Assembly (NCBI GenBank): GCA_020848545.1
Contig: JADLHZ010000033.1
Span: forward strand, 62,001 to 126,000
Length of the DNA: 64,000 nucleotides
Source of the DNA: Deltaproteobacteria bacterium
GTDB taxonomy: Bacteria > Myxococcota > JADLHZ01
Direction of reading: 5' to 3'
Position numbers and translations under genes: made by a program. The notes below the pieces were generated by a model. The model did not search any database. It had not been told where the DNA came from and saw only the letters and a program-made list of their open reading frames with translations. Positions 34,998-45,781 of this stretch are shown here, in pieces. Within the stretch, counting starts at the first letter, position 1; the number at the start of each line of letters is the position of its first letter.

Positions 34998-35351
34998 CAC
35001 CCGACGACATCCGCATGCAGAAACGCGCCAAGGGTCCGGGGCACGGCTCCAAGTGCCCGACAGCCATCGTATTTCTGCGCGGCCAAGCCTCCACGAGGCG
35101 TCGCGTGCCTCGGGGGAAAAGTTTTTTTAGTTTTTTTTCGAGGCCTCACACGCTTCGAATCTGAGCACCCGAATGTGAAATTTGTCCTGCCGCTGCGCGA
35201 CGTTGATGCGTCAGTGACTGTTGTCGCCAATGAGACTCTTGTTGGTCATCGAGCAAAGTCCGCGAACAACACGAGTCCCCCTCGCAGCGATAAGTTTCAA
35301 TACCCGAGCATGACTCGGATTATTTGCTGCATTGCAGCGGGGAGAACGACC
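34998..35351. other. Long intergenic region before the SCP2 gene
   Basis: 354 bases without a convincing gene. The first 100 bases are GC-rich like coding DNA, but no frame shows a family signature. The middle holds a hairpin with T runs (reported separately). From about 35140 the sequence becomes noticeably A/T-richer and ends in a good ribosome binding site (GGGGAGA at 35339-35345) for the SCP2 gene, so the promoter of the SCP2/Ala-rich pair should lie here. I see no clear -35/-10 pair. Confidence 0.5.
35094..35138 (+). terminator. Possible rho-independent terminator after the PPK2-like gene
   Basis: A six-base stem CGAGGC / GCCTCG (35094-35099 and 35107-35112) with a seven-base loop is followed after a short GGGGAAAAG spacer by two T runs, at 35122-35128 and 35131-35138. 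The spacer makes it weaker than a classic terminator. Confidence 0.45.
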
Positions 35352-35723
35352 ATGGGTATCAAGCATCCGTCCACCATGCAGGGTCCGCAGACGATCACAG
35401 CCACGATGATCTTCGATGACTATCTGCCACACGTGATCAGCGCGACGAGCGATCTCGCGAAGAAGATCAACGCCGTTTACGTGTTCAAGATCAGCGGCGA
35501 GAACGGCGGCACCTGGACCGTCGACCTGCCGGCGCTCAGCGTCTCGAAGGGCGTGAACGCGAAAGCCGACTTCGAGATGTCGATCGACGCCGAAGCCTTC
35601 GCGGACATGCTCACGGGCAAGTTCGACGTTGCCAAGGCCTTCGCCGAGCAGCGCATGTCGGTCAGCGGCAACATCGCCTTGTTGCAGAGCTTCGGCTCGT
35701 TGCTGCGCCCGGCCTCGGTCTGA
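35352..35723 (+). CDS. SCP2 sterol-carrier-domain protein
   Basis: 123 residues from ATG 35352, selected for the GGGGAGA site upstream. The single domain matches the SCP-2 lipid-transfer fold: LPHVISATSDLAKKINAVYV, FKISGENGGTWTVDLPA, KADFEMSIDAEAFADMLTGK and a C-terminal GNIALLQSFGSLL. SCP2 domains bind fatty acyl chains or sterols. It is cytoplasmic. It lies 43 bases upstream of an Ala-rich amphipathic protein gene; a short A-rich spacer with GAAGG precedes that gene, suggesting a two-gene transcript. Confidence 0.85.
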   Translation: MGIKHPSTMQGPQTITATMIFDDYLPHVISATSDLAKKINAVYVFKISGENGGTWTVDLPALSVSKGVNAKADFEMSIDAEAFADMLTGKFDVAKAFAEQRMSVSGNIALLQSFGSLLRPASV

Positions 35724-35766
35724 TTTCCACTGAACAAAAAACAAGAACGACGAAGGTAAAAACATC

Positions 35767-36666
35767 ATGTCGAAGATTCAAAACCAAGTGAACGTTTATC
35801 AGAACACGGCCGCCAGCCTCCGGGCGACGACCGAGAAGCTCAACGAAGCCGCCAAGGGCTTGATGGGCGACGCGAAGGCCGACCTCAAAGAAGCCGGCAA
35901 AGAAGGCAAGGCCGCCGGCAGCAAGCTCGGCGACGCGGCCGTCAACGTTGGCGGCGCTGCCGCGAACGTCGTCATCGGTGGCGCGCAAGCGATCGACGGT
36001 ACGGTCGACGTTGCCCTCGCGGGCAAGGACGCCGCGGTCGGCGTCGCGCTCGGCGCGGTCGGCGGTGTTGGCTGGGCCGTCGAAGGCCTCACGAACGCGG
36101 TCCGCCTCGCGTTCCTCAACCTCTCGAAGGCATTCCTCGCCATCCAGAACTTCTTGGCCAAGCACCTCGGCAAGTTCGACGAAGTGCGCTCGCTCGAGAA
36201 GTCGATCCTGAAGGATCCGGCGGCGAAGACCTTCTCGGAGCAGATGTTCCAAAAATCCGGGGATCGCTTCGAGCTCTCAGCTGCGGGCATGGAGATGGCG
36301 TGGGGCAAGTACGAGGAAGCGTTCACCTCGCTGCTCGGCGCTGCCGGCAACGTCGGCCTCGCGGCCAAGGACGTCTTGATGGCGGCCGGGCACGCTGGCG
36401 GCGCCCTCGCGCACCTCGGCATGGCGGGCATCGAAGCCGCTGACGCCGGCGTCGTGAAGATGGCGGCCCTCGGCACGCGCGCGGCGGAGATCGCCGTCCT
36501 CGCCGCCGAGAAGGGCGTCGACGCGGCCCGTGAGGCGGCGCTCATCGCGGCGCAAGCGACGGCTGCGGCGGGCAACGCGCTCGCGCACAAGGGTCAAGAC
36601 AAGTACGCGATCACGACTGCGCAGCTCGACGAGATGAACAAGCGTCTCGACGCGCTCGCGGCGTAA
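35767..36666 (+). CDS. Ala/Gly-rich amphipathic helical protein
   Basis: 299 residues, about a quarter Ala. It begins with an amphipathic helix (QNTAASLRATTEKLNEAAKG). A Gly/Ala/Val-rich, partly hydrophobic central region follows (VNVGGAAANVVIGGAQAI, GVALGAVGGVGWAVEGL), then further Ala-rich helices with KMAALGTRAAEIAVLAAEKG. There is no signal peptide. The composition resembles LEA-like or apolipoprotein-like proteins that coat membranes or lipid bodies. Codon choice is strongly biased to C/G-ending codons, as in a well-expressed gene. The upstream SCP2 partner supports a lipid-related role; this is inference only. Confidence 0.65.
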   Translation: MSKIQNQVNVYQNTAASLRATTEKLNEAAKGLMGDAKADLKEAGKEGKAAGSKLGDAAVNVGGAAANVVIGGAQAIDGTVDVALAGKDAAVGVALGAVGGVGWAVEGLTNAVRLAFLNLSKAFLAIQNFLAKHLGKFDEVRSLEKSILKDPAAKTFSEQMFQKSGDRFELSAAGMEMAWGKYEEAFTSLLGAAGNVGLAAKDVLMAAGHAGGALAHLGMAGIEAADAGVVKMAALGTRAAEIAVLAAEKGVDAAREAALIAAQATAAAGNALAHKGQDKYAITTAQLDEMNKRLDALAA

Positions 36667-36686
36667 GCAGCGTCTCTCTCAGCTCT

Positions 36687-36723
36687 CAGCCGTCAGCTGT
36701 CAGTTCTTCGGAGCTGACGGCTG
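36687..36723. terminator. Inverted repeat between convergent genes, possible bidirectional terminator
   Basis: Two perfect 12-base arms, CAGCCGTCAGCT at 36687-36698 and AGCTGACGGCTG at 36712-36723, enclose a 13-base loop. It sits between the stops of the Ala-rich gene and uppP, which face each other. There is no T tract, so it may be a repeat element rather than a true terminator. Confidence 0.5.
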
Positions 36724-36738
36724 GCGGCTGAATGCGTT

Positions 36739-37539
36739 CTATCGCACGAGCAAGAGCACAAAGATCCCGAGCGCGATCCGATACACACCGAAGGGCTCGA
36801 GCCCGCGCCGCGACAAGTAGCGGATGAACGCGGCGATGACCGCCCACGCGACGAAGAACGACACGACGAGCCCGACGACGAGCGGCATGACGGCGCCGTC
36901 CGCGAACAACACGTCCTTCGACTTGTACGCTTCGTAGAGCGTGGCCGCGCCGAGCGTAGGCAAGCCGAGCAAGAACGAAAATTCCGCCGCCGTCTTCGTC
37001 GACAAGCCGGCGACCTGGCCGCCGAGGATCGTGCACATCGAGCGCGACGCCCCGGGCCACATCGCCAAGCACTGCATGCCACCGATGATCAGCGCGCGCT
37101 TCGGCGTCACGTCGTCGACGCTGTCGTTCGCTTGCGCCCTGCCCTTCATCAGGCGCTCGGCGACGATCATGACGACGCCGCCGACGATCAAGGCGAGGGC
37201 GACCGGCGTCGGCCCGAACAAGTGCGCCTTGATGGTCTTCCTCAGCACGAGGCCGGTGACCGCGGCGGGCAAGAAGCCGAGCGCCAGCGCGACGAGCAGG
37301 CGCTGCGATCTGCTGTCACGGCGAAGCAATCCTCGCGCGCGCTCAGCGAGCAGCGCACGATACTGCACGACCACCGCCAGGATCGCGCCGAGCTGAATGA
37401 CGATGTCAAACGCCGCTGACGCCTCGCCATCTTGGCCGAAAAAATGGCTGACCAGGACCAAGTGCCCGGTCGACGAGACTGGCAGATATTCGGTGAGCCC
37501 CTCGACGAGGCCTAGGAGCGCTGCTTCGAGGAGTGACAT
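36739..37539 (-). CDS. uppP: Undecaprenyl-diphosphatase
   Basis: 266 residues, polytopic membrane protein of the UppP/BacA family, which dephosphorylates undecaprenyl pyrophosphate to recycle the lipid carrier for peptidoglycan and other glycans. Signatures: LLGLVEGLTEYLPVSSTGHL at the N-terminus (catalytic Glu and His) and MWPGASRSMCTILGG (catalytic PGxSRS-like loop, about 160). Eight hydrophobic stretches are seen. The start codon overlaps the acyl-CoA dehydrogenase stop (TAATG), so uppP is probably translationally coupled to that upstream gene although their roles differ. Confidence 0.95.
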   Translation of the reverse strand: MSLLEAALLGLVEGLTEYLPVSSTGHLVLVSHFFGQDGEASAAFDIVIQLGAILAVVVQYRALLAERARGLLRRDSRSQRLLVALALGFLPAAVTGLVLRKTIKAHLFGPTPVALALIVGGVVMIVAERLMKGRAQANDSVDDVTPKRALIIGGMQCLAMWPGASRSMCTILGGQVAGLSTKTAAEFSFLLGLPTLGAATLYEAYKSKDVLFADGAVMPLVVGLVVSFFVAWAVIAAFIRYLSRRGLEPFGVYRIALGIFVLLLVR

Positions 37540-38675
37540 TACGCGAGCAGGTGACGGGCGATGACCATGCGTTGCACTTCAGACGTGCCTTCGCCGATCT
37601 CGAGCAGCTTCGCGTCACGCAGGTAGCGCTCGACCGGGAACTCCTGCGTGTAGCCGTAGCCGCCGTGGATCTGCACGGCCTCGGTCGCGGCGCGCATCGC
37701 CGCTTCCGACGCGAAGAGCTTCGCCATCGACGCTTCTTTGGAGAACGGTTGCTTCGCGTCGGCGAGCGCCGCGGCCCGCAGCGTGAGCAAGCGTGCCGCT
37801 TCGTAGTCCGTGGCCATCGCGGCGAGCTTCCACTGGATCGCTTGGAAGTCGGAGATCGGCTTGCCGAACGCCTGCCGATCCTTGCTGTAACGGAGCGACT
37901 CTTCGAGCGCGCCGCGGATGATACCGACGCCGAGCGCCGCGATGCTGATGCGACCGCGATCCAAGATCTTCATCGTGTCGATGAAGCCGGAGCCCACCTC
38001 GCCGACGACGTGCTCGTCTGTGAGCTCGACGTTCTCGAAGATGAGCTCGGCGGTGTCGGACGAGCGCATGCCGAGCTTGTCGTGGATCGGACGCGTGGTG
38101 AAGCCCTTCATTCCGGGCTCGAGCATGAACGCCGTGATGCCGCGGTGCCGCTGCTCCTTGTTCGTCACCGCAAGCACCACGTAGCACCCGGCGACGGTGC
38201 CCTGCGTGATGAACATCTTCGTGCCGTTCAAGATCCACTTGCTGCCTTGCTTCACCGCGGTCGTCTTCATTCCGGCCGAGTCGCTGCCGCTGCCGGGCTC
38301 GGTGAGGCCCCAGGCGCCGAGGATCTCGCCGCGCGCGAGCATCGGCATGAACTTCTTCTTCTGCGCGTCGGTGCCGAAGGTGCCGAGATGGCCGGAGCCG
38401 AGGCCGTTGTGCGATGCGACCGTCAAGGCCAGCGAGCCGTCGTAGCGCGCGACTTCTTCGCAGACGAGCGCGTATTCGACGTAGCCGAGGCCAGACCCGC
38501 CGAGCGCTTCTGGGACGACGATGCCGAGCACGCCGAGATGACCGAGCTCGCGCACGACGTCTTTGGGAAAACGCTGCTCTTTGTCCCACTGGCGGGCAAA
38601 AGGCTTCACTTTCTTTTCGCAGAAGTCGCGCACGGATTTGACGAGCAGGGTTTGCTCTTCGCTCAGCGTCATCAT
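37539..38675 (-). CDS. Acyl-CoA dehydrogenase
   Basis: 378 residues from ATG 38673-38675. FAD-dependent enzyme catalysing alpha,beta-dehydrogenation of acyl-CoA thioesters. The flavin-binding WGLTEPGSGSDSAGM (about 130) and FITQG are present. HDKLGMRSSDTAELIF is the second family signature, and the C-terminal box is QIHGGYGYTQEFPVERYLRD followed by AKLLEIGEGTSEVQR, in which the Glu of GEGTSE is the expected catalytic base. Features match the short-chain/general ACAD group. It could serve beta-oxidation or amino-acid breakdown; no other genes of such a pathway are adjacent. Confidence 0.93.
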   Translation of the reverse strand: MMTLSEEQTLLVKSVRDFCEKKVKPFARQWDKEQRFPKDVVRELGHLGVLGIVVPEALGGSGLGYVEYALVCEEVARYDGSLALTVASHNGLGSGHLGTFGTDAQKKKFMPMLARGEILGAWGLTEPGSGSDSAGMKTTAVKQGSKWILNGTKMFITQGTVAGCYVVLAVTNKEQRHRGITAFMLEPGMKGFTTRPIHDKLGMRSSDTAELIFENVELTDEHVVGEVGSGFIDTMKILDRGRISIAALGVGIIRGALEESLRYSKDRQAFGKPISDFQAIQWKLAAMATDYEAARLLTLRAAALADAKQPFSKEASMAKLFASEAAMRAATEAVQIHGGYGYTQEFPVERYLRDAKLLEIGEGTSEVQRMVIARHLLA

Positions 38676-38790
38676 GGGCTCGCGCTTTGGCAGAGGTGCC
38701 GACGGAAAGGCAAGCGATAGCGCAGTGCGGCAACGAAAGTCGCGGCCGGGGACGTGCAAACCCACGCGGCGTGTGATTAGAAAGCGCACC

Positions 38791-39312
38791 ATGCCAACGC
38801 AACAACATCACGGAAAATCGAAGTCGAAGGGTCCTGCGAAGAAGGCCGCGCCGGCGAAGAAGGCCGTCGCGCCAGTGAAGGCGAAGGCCGTCGCGCCGAA
38901 GAAGGAAGCGAAGAAAGATTCCGGCCACGGTCACGGCCACGGTCACGGCCACGAAGAGAAGAAGCATGCTCCGGCCGGGGCGAAGGCGCTCGGCAACGCG
39001 GACTTCGTGATCAATAGGAAGTGGCACGGCAAGACCGTCGAGGCGAAGCGCGGGACGCACATTCGCATCGAGCTCCCGGAGAATGCGCTCCGCGGCATGA
39101 ACTGGCAGCTGCAAAAGCTCCCGCACGGCGTGCAGCTCGAAGAGCCGCGCATCGAGCAGACCGAGCAGCAAATGACGCAGAACCGCGTCTTCGACTTCAG
39201 CGTGCACGAGGAAGGCGACTACCTCCTGCAGTTCCACTTGGCGCGCCCCTTCGGCGGCCAGTCCGGCTTCGCCGATAGCTTCAAGGTGAAAGTGACGGCC
39301 AAGGCGGACTAG
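38791..39312 (+). CDS. Chagasin-like (I42) domain protein with histone-like Lys/Ala tail and His-Gly tract
   Basis: 173 residues from ATG 38791. Residues 1-55 are a Lys/Ala/Pro-rich tail ([20 protein letters not shown]) like histone H1-type bacterial tails. A His-Gly run, [10 protein letters not shown], follows at about 56-66, encoded by repeats of a 12-base unit, and would bind metal. Residues 80-173 resemble the chagasin/inhibitor I42 Ig-like domain: [20 protein letters not shown] in place of the NPTTGYxW loop, [21 protein letters not shown] and a last strand FKVKVTA. I42 proteins inhibit papain-like proteases. No signal peptide is present. The three-part combination is unusual. Confidence 0.65.
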   Translation: MPTQQHHGKSKSKGPAKKAAPAKKAVAPVKAKAVAPKKEAKKDSGHGHGHGHGHEEKKHAPAGAKALGNADFVINRKWHGKTVEAKRGTHIRIELPENALRGMNWQLQKLPHGVQLEEPRIEQTEQQMTQNRVFDFSVHEEGDYLLQFHLARPFGGQSGFADSFKVKVTAKAD

Positions 39313-39313
39313 G

Positions 39314-40246
39314 TTGATCAGCAAGGCGAAGCACATCGAGGCCGAGATCGAGCGCCTGAAGAAAGCGCAGAACGCGATCATCCTCGCCCACTATTATCAG
39401 GACTCCGAGATCCAAGACGTCGCCGACTTCATCGGTGACTCCTTGCAGCTCGCGCAGGAAGCGAAGAAGACGAACGCCGACGTCATCGTGTTTGCGGGCG
39501 TCCACTTCATGGCCGAGACCGCGAAGATCCTGAACCCGACGCGCAAAGTGGTGCTGCCGGATCTCGATGCCGGCTGCTCGCTCGCGCAGAGTTGCCCGGC
39601 CGATCAACTCGCGGCGTGGAAGAAGCTGCACCCCGAGCACTTGGTCGTCAGCTACATCAACTGTACGGCCGGGGTGAAAGCGCTCTCGGACATCATCTGC
39701 ACTTCGTCGAACGCCGAGAAGGTCGTGCGCTCGCTGCCGGCCGACAAACCGATCCTGTTCGCCCCCGATCGCAACCTCGGCGCTTACGTGATGAAGCAGA
39801 CCGGCCGGAAGATGGACCTCTGGCAAGGCACCTGCATCGTGCACGAGACCTTCAGCGAGCGAAAATTGCTCGCGCTGAAGCACGATCATCCAGGCGCCGT
39901 CGTCCTCGCGCATCCCGAGTGCGAGCCGACCGTGCTGCGCCACGCCGACGTCATCGGCTCGACCTCGGCGCTGTTGAAGGCGTCGCAGACGAACCCGGCG
40001 CGGGCGTTCATCGTCGCCACCGAGCCCGGCATCTTGCACCAGATGCAGAGGGCGTCGCCCGACAAGCAGTTCATCCCGGCGCCGCCCGAAGGAAACTGCG
40101 CCTGTAACGAGTGCCCGTACATGAAGCGCAACACGCTCGAGAAGGTGCTCTTGGCGCTGCGCGACCTGACCCCCGAGATCACGATGCCCGAGGACCTCCG
40201 CCTCGCCGCGCTGCGTCCGATGGAGCGGATGCTCGCCGTTTCCTGA
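39314..40246 (+). CDS. nadA: Quinolinate synthase
   Basis: 310 residues from a TTG at 39314, one base after the previous stop. NadA condenses iminoaspartate with DHAP to quinolinate for NAD synthesis using a [4Fe-4S] cluster. Family blocks: [50 protein letters not shown] with the first cluster Cys, [25 protein letters not shown] with the second, and [19 protein letters not shown] with the third. nadB and nadC are not in the window. Confidence 0.96.
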   Translation: MISKAKHIEAEIERLKKAQNAIILAHYYQDSEIQDVADFIGDSLQLAQEAKKTNADVIVFAGVHFMAETAKILNPTRKVVLPDLDAGCSLAQSCPADQLAAWKKLHPEHLVVSYINCTAGVKALSDIICTSSNAEKVVRSLPADKPILFAPDRNLGAYVMKQTGRKMDLWQGTCIVHETFSERKLLALKHDHPGAVVLAHPECEPTVLRHADVIGSTSALLKASQTNPARAFIVATEPGILHQMQRASPDKQFIPAPPEGNCACNECPYMKRNTLEKVLLALRDLTPEITMPEDLRLAALRPMERMLAVS

Positions 40247-40343
40247 TCTTTCTCTATCGTTTCGTCGCTTTCTTTGGCGCCCGTGTGACCTTTGTCCGCG
40301 ATAACCCTCCTAAGGGGCCCAGAAGGGTTTACGCGGAGGAACG

Positions 40344-41534
40344 GTGGCACCGCTACGTGGCATTGCGGCCAACTTGGGATCGACGACCCGGGCGTTCGTG
40401 GCCGGCGCCAAGACCCAAGTCGCGGAATCTCCAGCGGAAAAGCCGGTCCGCTCGGCGCTCAGTTCGCCGCTGACAGAGCCCCCGCTTCCGCCCGCCATAT
40501 ATAAGGACAGAAGCGCTCGCAGCGACGGCTCGCCGATGCTCGGGGCGCTGCAGCCTCCGCCCGGCCGAGTCGCCGCAGACAACCGCCCAGCCGCGGCGCC
40601 TGCGCCGGCGAACGCGGCGGTCGCAGCGGCGGGTGGCACCCTCAGCGCCGGTGAAGTCGCGATCATCGAGGCCGGCACCCGGCTCTTTCACAAGGTCCCA
40701 GAGTCCCGCCGCATCATCGAGCCGAAGTACGACAAGACGATGCGCATCATCGGCGAAGTGCTGTCGGCGCCGCTCACCTTCGCGCGATGGTTCGTGACGC
40801 TCATCGCGAGCATCTTGGCGATGGTCGGCAAGGTCCTCGCGACCATCGTGCTCACGGCACCGGTGCACCTCATCGGCTGGTTCGGCGTCGACGTGAAGGC
40901 CGTGATCGACGTGATGAAGAAAGTGATCGCCGCTCCGTTCGGCATCGTCACCGGAGCGATCGAAGGGGCGCTGCGGCTCCCAGAGGCCGCGTTTGGCGTG
41001 GGCTTCGCGTTTCTGCGCGACTTGTTCTCGTTCCGCTGGATCAAGGATCCGGAGCTGCTCTTGCAGACCTTTGCGCAGCCGGTGCTCGGCGCGATCGCGA
41101 CGGCGCTGGCGCCGCTCTACTACACGCTGCGCGGCCTCGACGACGCGATCTTCCCGCCGCGCAAGCTCAGCGACGAGGAACGCAAGGTGCTCGAGCGCGA
41201 CTACGACAAGAGCACGCTCGATCGCATCCGCATCCACGAGAAGGGCATCCTGCACGCGCTCATGTGGGGCGAGGTCGGCGCGACGACGCAAGATCACGAC
41301 ATCTATTGGCGCGGCAAAGTCGAAGAGCACGCCGCGTGGCCCGAGCTCTTGCGCCACGAGATCGTCCACTCGCTGCAAGTGTCGGACACGCCCGGCGGCT
41401 TTCCGGTGTTCCTCTCGTCGTACTACGCGCACTTCATCGCGAACCTGACGACCTCGGGCGGCGACATGAAGAAGGCGTACAAGAACATCCCCTACGAGAT
41501 CGAAGCGTACACACTACAAGGCGGCGTGCAGTAA
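40344..41534 (+). CDS. HExxH putative metallopeptidase with central hydrophobic region (DUF4157-like site)
   Basis: 396 residues from a GTG at 40344 with a strong GGAGGA site just upstream. Residues 1-95 are Pro/Ala-rich and disordered. Residues 130-220 hold several hydrophobic helices (ARWFVTLIASILAMVGKVLA, TIVLTAPVHLIGWFGV). The C-terminal domain has LLRHEIVHSLQ (about 335, HExxH) with IPYEIEAYTLQGG (about 385) providing a likely third ligand. The short zinc motif with a downstream YEIEA resembles DUF4157-type peptidase domains found in contractile-injection-system cargo. No signal peptide is seen. Function is unknown. Confidence 0.65.
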   Translation: MAPLRGIAANLGSTTRAFVAGAKTQVAESPAEKPVRSALSSPLTEPPLPPAIYKDRSARSDGSPMLGALQPPPGRVAADNRPAAAPAPANAAVAAAGGTLSAGEVAIIEAGTRLFHKVPESRRIIEPKYDKTMRIIGEVLSAPLTFARWFVTLIASILAMVGKVLATIVLTAPVHLIGWFGVDVKAVIDVMKKVIAAPFGIVTGAIEGALRLPEAAFGVGFAFLRDLFSFRWIKDPELLLQTFAQPVLGAIATALAPLYYTLRGLDDAIFPPRKLSDEERKVLERDYDKSTLDRIRIHEKGILHALMWGEVGATTQDHDIYWRGKVEEHAAWPELLRHEIVHSLQVSDTPGGFPVFLSSYYAHFIANLTTSGGDMKKAYKNIPYEIEAYTLQGGVQ

Positions 41535-41612
41535 GCCGACAATTGGCGTTCATCGCCTGATGTCGCTCGGTCATCCGTGCGATCGCAGGCGATTCTCTAT
41601 AGGCTTCCGTTG

Positions 41613-43907
41613 ATGCCACGCGCCTTCGCTCCCTTTGCTGCGTTGACCCTCGTCGCTTGCTTCGCGCTGCCGCCGACCGGGCTCGGCCGCTCATCGCGTG
41701 CGAATGTCGTCGGCGTCGAAGTGACGCCGGGATCGATCGGCGGCGGCGCGCAGGTTCAGCTCTCGATCGACACCGGCGAGCCTCTAGATCCGAGCTCGCT
41801 CAGCAGCACGAGCTCCACCGAGTGCAACGGCACGGTGCAAGTGAGCGCCGACGACTTTGCCACCTGCGTGCCGGGCGTCGTCACGATCGAAGGAACGAAG
41901 CTCGTGTTCACGACCTCGGTCGCGTTGATGCCGAGCACGACGTACACGATCCGCGTGACGACCGAGGCGCGTACCGCCGCCGGCCATCCGCTCGCCAAAG
42001 AGATCACGTACAGCTTCACCACCGAGGCGGATCTCGGCGGCGATCCCGATCCCGGCACCGATCCGGGCGTGCCGGCGCCGCCCTTGGTCGGCGCCGAGAC
42101 CGCGAGCGGGAGCACGATCCGCGACACGCACGTACTGCGCTTCGTCTTCAGCGAAACGATGAACCCGACGAGCGCGGGTTTCACCGGGGCGCTTGGCAGC
42201 GTCGCACTGGCGGTCACCTGGCAGCAGACGTCCTTCGCCAACGACACGCTCGTCGTGACACCATCGCCCGTATGGCCGCCTGGCGAAGCCCTGTCGCTCA
42301 CGGTCAACGCCACGAGCGCTGCGGGAGCCGCCGCGCCGGCGCTGACGGTGAGCTACAACGTGCTCGACGGCATCGTCTTCGTCGACGCGCTCAGTGGCAA
42401 CGACAGCGCTTCGGGAAGCCGCGCGGCGCCGAGGAAGAGCATTCACGCGGGCATCGCGCAGGCCATCGCGATCGGCGCCCCCGTGACCGTGCGCGTGTCG
42501 AGCGCGCTGCAGACGCTCGACTCGGCGGTCGCTCCGATCACGCTCGCCAGCAACATGACGGTGCGCGGGGGCTACAACACGGCGAGCTGGGACGCGGATC
42601 CCGGCAGCAGCAAGACGACGATCATCGACGAGACGACGACCGCGAGCACGCCAGCGCCGGTCGTGATCCCCGCCGGCGTCACGCAAGCGACGCTCTCCGG
42701 CTTCGACGTGCGCGCCACGACCGCGAACCTCGGCTACACGGCCGCAGTCGTCTGCCAAGGCGCCGCCACGCTCGAGAACAGCGTTTTTTCCGGCGGCGGC
42801 GGGTTGGCGAGCGAGAGCATCGGCGTGTACGTCTCCGGCGCCGCCATCGCGACGATCACGAACAGCACCATCGCAGCCGCGCTGAACGCGAACCGTACGA
42901 TCGGCGTGCGCGTGGACAGCACGGCGTTCGCGCAGCTCTCGGGCAACGTCATCGATCTCGCGCAAGGCACGGCGAGCACGATGAGCGCTGGGATCTACAC
43001 GCTCGCGGACGGGGGCTTCACCGCCACGAACAACACGATCGTCGGCGGCAAGGGCGCGCAGTCCTACGGCGCCTACGTCTCCGGCACGAACGCCGCGGTG
43101 CTGATCGGCAACCGCATCACAGCGAGCACCTCGACGACGAGCGCCGGCGTGAACGTGACCGGCCCCTCCGTCGGCGCAATGGTGATCACCCAGAACGCGA
43201 TCGAAGGCGGGCCGGGAGTGACGGCATACGCGGTGTTCCTCAGCGCGAGCGTGGCGACGCGGATCGAGAACAACTTGATCCATGGCAGCGGCGCGTCGGT
43301 CAGCTTCGGCGTCAACGTGGCGAGCGGCGCGCCGGCGATCCACAACAACACCATCGACGCGGGCAACGGCTCGGGCGCCGCTATCGGCATCACGATGAGC
43401 GGCACGGGCGCGCCGGACATCGCCAACAACATCATTGTCTCGAACAGTAATCCGGCGACCGACGCGTGTGTCTACGAGTACGACACGACCTCGGATCCCA
43501 CGCGCCTCGCGAGCAACGACTTCTACGGGTGCGCCACGTTCTACCGCGACGCCGATGGCACCGGCACCGACGGCGTCATCTGCAGCGCGCCCGCCCGTTG
43601 CTACTCGGACATCGTCGAGATCACCGCCGCGAACACCGCGCAAGGCGGCATCGTCAGCGGCAACATCTCGATCGCGCCGGCGTTTCAGAATGAAGGCGGC
43701 GGCGATCTCAGCACCACGACCTTGCTCGACGCCGGCACGCGCGCGCTCGACAACGACTATCGGCTCACGGCCGTCAACATGGTGGCGACGGGCGGCATCG
43801 ACGGCAAAGGCACCGCCGCGTTCGTGTACTCGGGCGATTACGTGGGAGCGACGCGCACCGGCAACGGCACGACGGGCTGGGCGATGGGCGCGTACGAAAA
43901 AGACTGA
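41613..43907 (+). CDS. Lipoprotein with Big_5-type Ig domains and parallel beta-helix
   Basis: 764 residues from ATG 41613 (MPRAFAPFAALTLVACF, lipobox LVAC). Two Ig-like Big_5 domains follow: residues about 30-140 with FTTSVALMPSTTYTIRVTTE, and about 155-255 with RFVFSETMNPTSAGFTGALG. A DUF1565-like start, VFVDALSGNDSASGSRAAPR (about 260), then leads into a long right-handed beta-helix with regular turns such as ITNSTIAAALN, ATNNTIVGGKG and IHNNTIDAGNG. The C-terminal part gives WAMGAYEKD, a common end of such proteins. It is probably surface-exposed; no catalytic residues are apparent. Confidence 0.82.
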   Translation: MPRAFAPFAALTLVACFALPPTGLGRSSRANVVGVEVTPGSIGGGAQVQLSIDTGEPLDPSSLSSTSSTECNGTVQVSADDFATCVPGVVTIEGTKLVFTTSVALMPSTTYTIRVTTEARTAAGHPLAKEITYSFTTEADLGGDPDPGTDPGVPAPPLVGAETASGSTIRDTHVLRFVFSETMNPTSAGFTGALGSVALAVTWQQTSFANDTLVVTPSPVWPPGEALSLTVNATSAAGAAAPALTVSYNVLDGIVFVDALSGNDSASGSRAAPRKSIHAGIAQAIAIGAPVTVRVSSALQTLDSAVAPITLASNMTVRGGYNTASWDADPGSSKTTIIDETTTASTPAPVVIPAGVTQATLSGFDVRATTANLGYTAAVVCQGAATLENSVFSGGGGLASESIGVYVSGAAIATITNSTIAAALNANRTIGVRVDSTAFAQLSGNVIDLAQGTASTMSAGIYTLADGGFTATNNTIVGGKGAQSYGAYVSGTNAAVLIGNRITASTSTTSAGVNVTGPSVGAMVITQNAIEGGPGVTAYAVFLSASVATRIENNLIHGSGASVSFGVNVASGAPAIHNNTIDAGNGSGAAIGITMSGTGAPDIANNIIVSNSNPATDACVYEYDTTSDPTRLASNDFYGCATFYRDADGTGTDGVICSAPARCYSDIVEITAANTAQGGIVSGNISIAPAFQNEGGGDLSTTTLLDAGTRALDNDYRLTAVNMVATGGIDGKGTAAFVYSGDYVGATRTGNGTTGWAMGAYEKD

Positions 43908-43932
43908 TCATGGTCGGGCTCGATCCCCGGCC

Positions 43933-45756
<1,824 letters not shown>

Positions 45757-45781
45757 GAGGCGGCGGGGCCTACAGGATCAG

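Noticed and set aside
35014-35163. 49-codon frame starting MQKRAKGPGHGSKCPTAIVF
   Set aside because: The frame runs through the T-rich terminator-like tract (KSFFSFFS) and has no ribosome binding site; more likely non-coding.
40688-40711. AAGGTCCCAGAG resembling the palindrome family
   Set aside because: Only one half-arm matches; the GGGACCTTT arm is missing and the bases fit ordinary coding sequence.
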